DNA from: Ambrosia x helenae
Taxonomy: Eukaryota > Streptophyta > Magnoliopsida > Asterales > Asteraceae
Assembly (NCBI GenBank): GCA_030844895.1
Contig: CM061233.1
Coordinates: 30,996,310-31,060,309 of the forward strand
Direction: 5' to 3'
DNA: 64,000 bases
Shown here in pieces: positions 56,991-64,000 of the stretch. The position numbers and the translations under genes were made by a program. Position 1 is the first letter of the stretch; each line of letters begins with the position of its first letter. The notes beneath the pieces were generated by a model, which was given only the letters and a program-made list of their open reading frames with translations, was not told the origin of the DNA and ran no database searches.

Positions 56991-59900
56991 TGTGACACCC
57001 GGCAACTTCCGATCTACACCGACGTGATTTTTATTATTAAAAATTAAATTTTTATTTTAAATATTGTTAATTATCAGGTTTCGGAAGTTTACTGACCGTT
57101 TTTACAATCGAAACTGCGACCGGTTAAATTAACGCGATTTAAACGCGTGTTCTGAAAACACGCGTCGGACGTCGAAGATATTTATATTTATGCTCGGTTT
57201 TGTATTTCGAACAAAACCGACTAATTTTTATGATTAATTATCGAGCCTAAATCTAAACCGAGACGTTTCGCGAGATTACGGGTTCGATACGCGGTGTCTA
57301 CCTACCTAACTTTAACCCTAGCTATTTAAAGCCCTTATCTTCTTCTTCTTCTTCATTTTGGCAGCCACAAGACCTTTCCCTCTCTCACTAACCCGCTTCT
57401 CTCTCTTCCTCTCTCTCTCTCTCTCTCTCACGCTAACCCTCTCTCTCTCTCTGTTACAAAAGCCGGCCGGCCACCATGAGGGTGGTGGCGGCGGCGTGGT
57501 GGCTCGGGAAGCTCACAGGGGGCCGGGTTGGGTTGCCTTGGGTCAGAATCGGGTTCGGGTCTCGAGTTTAGATGACGGCTGTTCGGGTGACGGGGTTAGT
57601 GGTTCCGGTTGGTGGTGGTTGTTGAAGGGACAGCGGCTGAGGTGGTTGGTGGTTCAAGTGGTGGATTTGCAAGGGTTTGTGGGGGCCGGCGATGTCTACG
57701 GTGGTGCTGGTTTCGTGGGTAGGTGGTGCTTCGTGGTGGATCTTGGATGGGTTTTGTGCGGGTGATGGTTGGTGGTTTGGTCGGGTCCGGTTGCTGGTGG
57801 TTCAAGAGGACAGAGGCGACGGCGGTGGTTTGTCCCGATGGGGCTGTTTGGGGTACCGGTTTGTTTTGGGTTCGACATGGTGCTCGGGTTCGGGCTCGGG
57901 GTTTTGTTCGGGTCAAGTAGCTCGGGTCAGATTCGTGTGCTCCGGGTCAGATCTGGTCGGCTCGGGTTTCGGGGTACGGAGCACGGTGCTGGTCAAGCTT
58001 CGGTCAAACTTGGTCAACGGGTCAGATCTGGTTCGGTTCGAGTTGGCTCCGGCTTACGCGCGTACAAATCGGTATACTTTAATTCGTGTTCGTTATTATT
58101 ATTGTGGATATTATAAACATTTATAAATATATTGATTCGAACGAAATAGTTTTGACTCGCGAACGAACCGAATAATAATAATAAATGTTAACTACATATT
58201 ATCTCGGACGACCGGTAATAGTGACTAAAAGGCGTGACTTATAAAATCGATATCGGACTAAATTGGTTGGACTATAATATATATATTGTTTTGTGTATTT
58301 ATACAAATAAGCGTGGTTTATATAAAAGCGTCGAAACGTATAAGTCTCGTTGATTGAGAATTTCGGATAAATAGATTTGTTTGTCTTGTGTTTTGAAGTT
58401 GATTTTTGGGAATTTTTAGGCAACTTGCGTTGTCTGGTTCGTACAAAAACAGAGGAGACTCTGCCTAAATTTTATAAAATCCAAAGCGCGGCTAAGTTAA
58501 TACCGTTGTGTATGTTCTTATAAATGAAATTCCAAGCGTCTTAATAAAGGTATTTATGTAAAATCGCGACACTTTGACAAATATATTTGTAACAATAATA
58601 AGTGAATCCCGGACAATATTTTGAAACAAATACATATAGTTTTGCCAATCATCAAGTATGACGAGCTTTTGAAAGGTTTTCGACAACGAAACTATGTTTA
58701 TTGTTCGTATTCAAAAATATATAAGTGTCGTATTTACTTGGGAAAGCTTTATGCAAAACAAAGTTTTGAATACTTTAAATGTCGGATTTTAGGAATTAAT
58801 GTAGCATTTATTATTAATTGGAAATTAATAACTATAAGAATTATATTTTTGCGAAGTGTATTTTCCTAAAAGTAAACGTACAAGACAAATGCATTTATTT
58901 GACTAACGAGACGAGCTACGGCTCGGGATAAGTTATACGTTTCATAAAATAGTCCAACGTGGTGTGTACACAAATAGTGACAAGTGCGCAACTTGGGTAC
59001 TATGTCGTGTGTTAACGCATAAGTAAGATAAGTCACGATCGGTTCGTCGAGTTAAAGCATATTAGTACTCGAGTTATTATACACGAGTTAGATAGTGGAT
59101 AAACTACCTTTTAGCCGGATTATAGGCTAGGTTTATATGTGTTAGACTTTAAGGTGTCCTTTGTTGTAATAGGGCACGAGGAAGCCGGTCGAGGCTTGGA
59201 CTTTATTTGCTAGCTTAGCATGGAAATTGAGGTGAGTTCATGACCCCACTTTTTACTGTTTTATAAATGTTTACGGGGTGGAAGACATGCTACTTTTATG
59301 AAAACCTGAGGAATTCCAAACGAACAAGTTTTTGAAAAATGAAATGGGTGCGTGAGTGTCACGACCCTACTTTTACTGGTTTTACTTTCGGGGAAGAAAC
59401 ATTTTACATACTTACTTACTAAAGGTCATGTTATACTATGGTTACTTTACAAATACTATGCGGCTTTTATGGAAAGTCCCAGGGGGGAAACCATGAATGT
59501 GCGGGGATGCACAACGGGGGAAATGTGGATAGATCTATTGGGCCTCACAAACCCCACTCGACGGCTGGGCCGGGCGGGTGCATATTGTCTCTTATTACTG
59601 GCTCGCCGAGGCATCGGTTATAGCCAAAACTGCTGGGCAAGCTTCAACAACTTATAAACGTATAGTAATGGGTTCCCAACCGCAGTAGTAAAAACACTAA
59701 ACGTCTAGCTAACGTTCTCATACCTAGTAGTAACGGATATGATCTTTTCAAACTTATGGAAACTCTTTTGTAAAACTTATGAACTCACCAGCATTATATG
59801 TTGACTTTTAAGTATGTCTTTCAGGTTTAAACTTTGGTAACGGCACGGTTGGAGTAGTCGGCATATTGGGATCGGGGATCCTAGAGGGTTAGCAATGGCG

Positions 59901-59992
59901 TTCAGGATATAAGAGTCTTAGATGCATCTTTCCGCTGCGCTGGCAAAGGCACCAAACGTCGCATCCGACAAGGGAAAAGTCGGGGTGTGACA
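56991..59992 (+). repeat. LTR 2 of element D (shared by two units)
   Basis: 3,002 bp; preceded by the PPT of unit 1 and followed by the PBS of unit 2, so it serves as 3' LTR of one and 5' LTR of the next. Predicted intron 59232-59824, palindrome 59529-59538. Confidence 0.9.
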
Positions 59993-61729
59993 GTTTGGTA
60001 TCAGAGCCATAGGTTTTAGCGAACTAGGTGTCTGGGTAGATATCTAGGCTTTAACCTGAGTTTGTTTCGAAGTTGGGACCAAAATTTCTAAGACACAATA
60101 TTTAGTACGAACGCCTAGGAACTGGAATTCCAACCGTTGCCAAATCAGTTGCGTGACTATTAGTGTATCACACTAGCTCAGCGTACATTCCTTCGGCGCA
60201 AGGAACATTTATTTTCTTATGTGAATAGGAAGTCGGTATTTTCTATAGTGGTATATAGAAAGGATAATAACACGTGGTGGTTAGGCATACCTCACTGGTG
60301 ACTGGCGAGTCATCGTTTTAGACTTCAGAGCGGTTATTCACATAGAGTTAGCTGAGTCATTGTTTCTTGGTATGTGAAACAACTTACTTGTTTATATACT
60401 GTGTGCATTTACTTAAAGTATATATAGTACGTATCGCCAATGGTTGTCGACTCAAGCTTGGACGTATCTACAACGCTCACACGTGTCACGTTAGTTGGAC
60501 GAGTTGGCAAAGGGATTGTTATAGCATCTGCGGTCTCGCATCCCGTGTTCGGAGTATGCCATGTCATCAAGGTCGGTTTGGGCCGAAGGCGTCTTGATGA
60601 GGCACCTCGTTTTGCTGATGATGCTGTGAAGCTGGAATGCGGACGGGAAGAGCACTCGGAAAGGTGGCGCACACGACGAACATTATATTATGTTGTATAT
60701 ATATACGTGTTATGATATGAATGTGACGAGTGCTCGTGATACAACTTATGATGGAGGTTAATAGGATGATCTGGTGAGGTAAATTTTTGATAACGTAGAC
60801 GTCACGTTATTGCGGATTTACAGGCACCTGATAGTTCTAAGAAATTCTATCATGAGGGTATCCTATGTGTTGTTGTATATATATTTATATATATAAATAA
60901 TGGATAAGGGTGTTTCATTCTTTTGTTGTCACGCACGTGATTGTCGATTCTCCCCTGTTCGTGTCACTCGCGACCTTGCTTTTCTTAAACCAGATTAAGA
61001 TCTTGATGATCTTGTTTCTTGAGCTTCTAAGGTTCATGTCTTTTGAGTATGATTTACATCTCTCTTCTTTTGTATTTGTGGCCTTCGACATTCAATTATA
61101 AAGGAATTTAATTTTTGTTGATTCCTTATTCTTTTCACCAAATTAGACACATATTTTTGTACATGTGTCAACTATTGTATGTTTGGATTCTTTAAATCTG
61201 TGAAGGTCCATTGTAGGGCTTCGCATCAAACAATTGTTTCATTAATGATTTGCTTTATCATTACGTTGCTCGTAATGTTTGTCTTCTAGTCTTGCTATGT
61301 TAGGCCATTGTGGGCAATGAATCCTTTGATACTTCGTCGATGAGTTTCTTTAAAGTCGACATTTCAGTTGAATCGAATTGTTGGAATTTAATACAGCACC
61401 TTGCGGTGAATATTCAATCGACTTGGAATAACGAATGATTTTATTGACATGTCCCACCTTCATCAACTTGTTTGTTATTGCCTTAAATGCAGACACACCT
61501 TGTGGTGTTTAATGAAAAAGTTGGTGCACTAGTTGTTTCGTTTGAGGTGCGCCAATAGTGTTTGTTGACAAAGTTATTGTTTACACTTTGCATCCAGTTG
61601 GTTCTGAAACTTTATTTCGTGCCATTTGTACCGGCAAGTCCGTTGACTATTTTTGTTGTACTACCATTGGTTCTTGGATGATATCCTACCTCAAATTTTG
61701 AGGACAAAATTTCTGTAACATGGGGAGGA
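59993..61729 (+). other. Internal region 2 of element D
   Basis: Same length as internal 1 (1,737 bp) and no difference noticed by eye. PBS at 59995-60008, hairpin 61693-61712, PPT 61721-61729. Confidence 0.85.
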
Positions 61730-64000
61730 TGTGACACCCGGCAACTTCCGATCTACACCGACGTGATTTTTATTATTAAAAATTAAATATTTATTTTAAA
61801 TATTGTTAATTATCAGGTTTCGGAAGTTTACTGACCGTTTTTACAATCGAAACTGCGACCGGTTAAATTAACGCGATTTAAACGCGTGTTCTGAAAACAC
61901 GCGTCGGACGTCGAAGATATTTATATTTATGCTCGGTTTTGTATTTCGAACAAAACCGACTAATTTTTATGATTAATTATCGAGCCTAAATCTAAACCGA
62001 GACGTTTCGCGAGATTACGGGTTCGATACGCGGTGTCTACCTACCTAACTTTAACCCTAGCTATTTAAAGCCCTTATCTTCTTCTTCTTCTTCATTTTGG
62101 CAGCCACAAGACCTTTCCCTCTCTCACTAACCCGCTTCTCTCTCTTCCTCTCTCTCTCTCTCTCTCTCTCACGCTAACCCTCTCTCTCTCTCTGTTACAA
62201 AGCCGGCCGGCCACCATGAGGGTGGTGGCGGCGGCGTGGTGGCTCGGGAAGCTCACAGGGGGCCGGGTTGGGTTGCCTTAGGTCAGAATCGGGTTCGGGT
62301 CTCGAGTTTAGATGACGGCTGTTCGGGTGACGGGGTTAGTGGTTCCGGTTGGTGGTGGTTGTTGAAGGGACAGCGGCTGAGGTGGTTGGTGGTTCAAGTG
62401 GTGGATTTGCAAGGGTTTGTGGGGGCCGGCGATGTCTACGGTGGTGCTGGTTTCGTGGGTAGGTGGTGCTTCGTGGTGGATCTTGGATGGGTTTTGTGCG
62501 GGTGATGGTTGGTGGTTTGGTCGGGTCCGGTTGCTGGTGGTTCAAGAGGACAGAGGCGACGGCGGTGGTTTGTCCCGATGGGGCTGTTTGGGGTACCGGT
62601 TTGTTTTGGGTTCGACATGGTGCTCGGGTTCGGGCTCGGGGTTTTGTTCGGGTCAAGTAGCTCGGGTCAGATTCGTGTGCTCGGGTCAGATCTGGTCGGC
62701 TCGGGTTTCGGGGTACGGAGCACGGTGCTGGTCAAGCTTCGGTCAAACTTGGTCAACGGGTCAGATCTGGTTCGGTTCGAGTTGGCTCCGGCTTACGCGC
62801 GTACAAATCGGTATACTTTAATTCGTGTTCGTTATTATTATTGTGGATATTATAAACATTTATAAATATATTGATTCGAACGAAATAGTTTTGACTCGCG
62901 AACGAACCGAATAATAATAATAAATGTTAACTACATATTATCTCGGACGACCGGTAATAGTGACTAAAAGGCGTGACTTATAAAATCGATATCGGACTAA
63001 ATTGGTTGGACTATAATATATATATTGTTTTGTGTATTTATACAAATAAGCGTGGTTTATATAAAAGCGTCGAAACGTATAAGTCTCGTTGATTGAGAAT
63101 TTCGGATAAATAGATTTGTTTGTCTTGTGTTTTGAAGTTGATTTTTGGGAATTTTTAGGCAACTTGCGTTGTCTGGTTCGTACAAAAACAGAGGAGACTC
63201 TGCCTAAATTTTATAAAATCCAAAGCGCGGCTAAGTTAATACCGTTGTGTATGTTCTTATAAATGAAATTCCAAGCGTCTTAATAAAGGTATTTATGTAA
63301 AATCGCGACACTTTGACAAATATATTTGTAACAATAATAAGTGAATCCCGGACAATATTTTGAAACAAATACATATAGTTTTGCCAATCATCAAGTATGA
63401 CGAGCTTTTGAAAGGTTTTCGACAACGAAACTATGTTTATTGTTCGTATTCAAAAATATATAAGTGTCGTATTTACTTGGGAAAGCTTTATGCAAAACAA
63501 AGTTTTGAATACTTTAAATGTCGGATTTTAGGAATTAATGTAGCATTTATTATTAATTGGAAATTAATAACTATAAGAATTATATTTTTGCGAAGTGTAT
63601 TTTCCTAAAAGTAAACGTACAAGACAAATGCATTTATTTGACTAACGAGACGAGCTACGGCTCGGGATAAGTTATACGTTTCATAAAATAGTCCAACGTG
63701 GTGTGTACACAAATAGTGACAAGTGCGCAACTTGGGTACTATGTCGTGTGTTAACGCATAAGTAAGATAAGTCACGATCGGTTCGTCGAGTTAAAGCATA
63801 TTAGTACTCGAGTTATTATACACGAGTTAGATAGTGGATAAACTACCTTTTAGCCGGATTATAGGCTAGGTTTATATGTGTTAGACTTTAAGGTGTCCTT
63901 TGTTGTAATAGGGCACGAGGAAGCCGGTCGAGGCTTGGACTTTATTTGCTAGCTTAGCATGGAAATTGAGGTGAGTTCATGACCCCACTTTTTACTGTTT
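61730..64000 (+). repeat. LTR 3 of element D, cut by window end
   Basis: First 2,271 bp of the LTR. It differs from LTR 2 by a longer CT tract (62150-62170), loss of one A in ACAAAGCC (about 62203), G>A at about 62280 and loss of one base near 62682. Whether a third internal region or the copia-2 sequence follows cannot be seen. Confidence 0.9.

Larger units (their letters stand above)
52248..64000 (+). mobile_element. Element D: tandem non-coding gypsy LTR element, at least 3 LTRs
   Basis: Arrangement LTR(52248-55253)-internal(55254-56990)-LTR(56991-59992)-internal(59993-61729)-LTR(61730 to window end). Unit lengths are 4,743 and 4,739 bp. The two internals are both 1,737 bp and look identical; LTRs differ mainly in CT/CTT tract lengths plus a few substitutions. 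No gag or pol, so it depends on another element. The LTR start TGTGACACCCGGCAA equals that of element C, and the intron module is closely similar, making a C-type chromovirus the likely source of proteins. Inserted in the copia-2 3' LTR after GAGTA. Confidence 0.88.

Overview
The window is plant nuclear DNA made almost entirely of LTR retrotransposons. It holds Ty3/gypsy chromovirus-like elements with very long (2-3 kb) LTRs, SIRE-like Ty1/copia elements carrying a third ORF after pol, a short SINE-like sequence and little else. No intact host gene is recognisable. The third-ORF proteins and LTR styles resemble those I associate with Asteraceae (lettuce/sunflower/tansy type genomes); that assignment is an inference.

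Layout. 1-2560: polypurine tract (PPT) and LTR of a Tat/Athila-like gypsy element. 2560-4410: low-copy-looking DNA with an (AAT)n microsatellite, a promoter-like stretch and a tRNA-type SINE. 4411-5086: LTR remnant (element X). 5130-6019 (minus): copia gag pseudogene. 6931-19966: decayed gypsy element A2, split by element B (9640-16390), a non-coding LTR element with a perfect 5-bp target duplication CAGAG. 20134-30249 (minus strand): element C, an almost complete young Tekay-like chromovirus. 30346-40136: copia-1, broken in gag-pol but with a long open third ORF. Copia-2 (40137-52247) is inserted in that third ORF. The 3' LTR of copia-2 is in turn interrupted by element D (52248 to the window end), a non-coding element arranged as LTR-internal-LTR-internal-LTR in near-identical 4.74-kb units. 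The nesting order is therefore copia-1 < copia-2 < D.

What stands out is RNA-level and DNA-level structure shared by gypsy families whose sequences otherwise differ. (i) A perfect 8-bp hairpin with a GG-containing loop lies directly upstream of every gypsy PPT in the window; the stem sequence changes in every family but pairing is kept. (ii) LTRs X, B, C and D each contain an intron-like module: donor AG|GTGAGT, a 8-10 bp palindrome, an ACTCACC block complementary to the donor, a TGTTGAC branch-point-like motif and a CAG|GT acceptor; A2 keeps the 3' half. (iii) Element C has a 79-nt GT-AG intron candidate in gag that restores the reading frame. Together these suggest chromoviruses that use splicing to separate translated RNA from genomic RNA. 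All of this was read by eye; no alignment, folding or database search was run.
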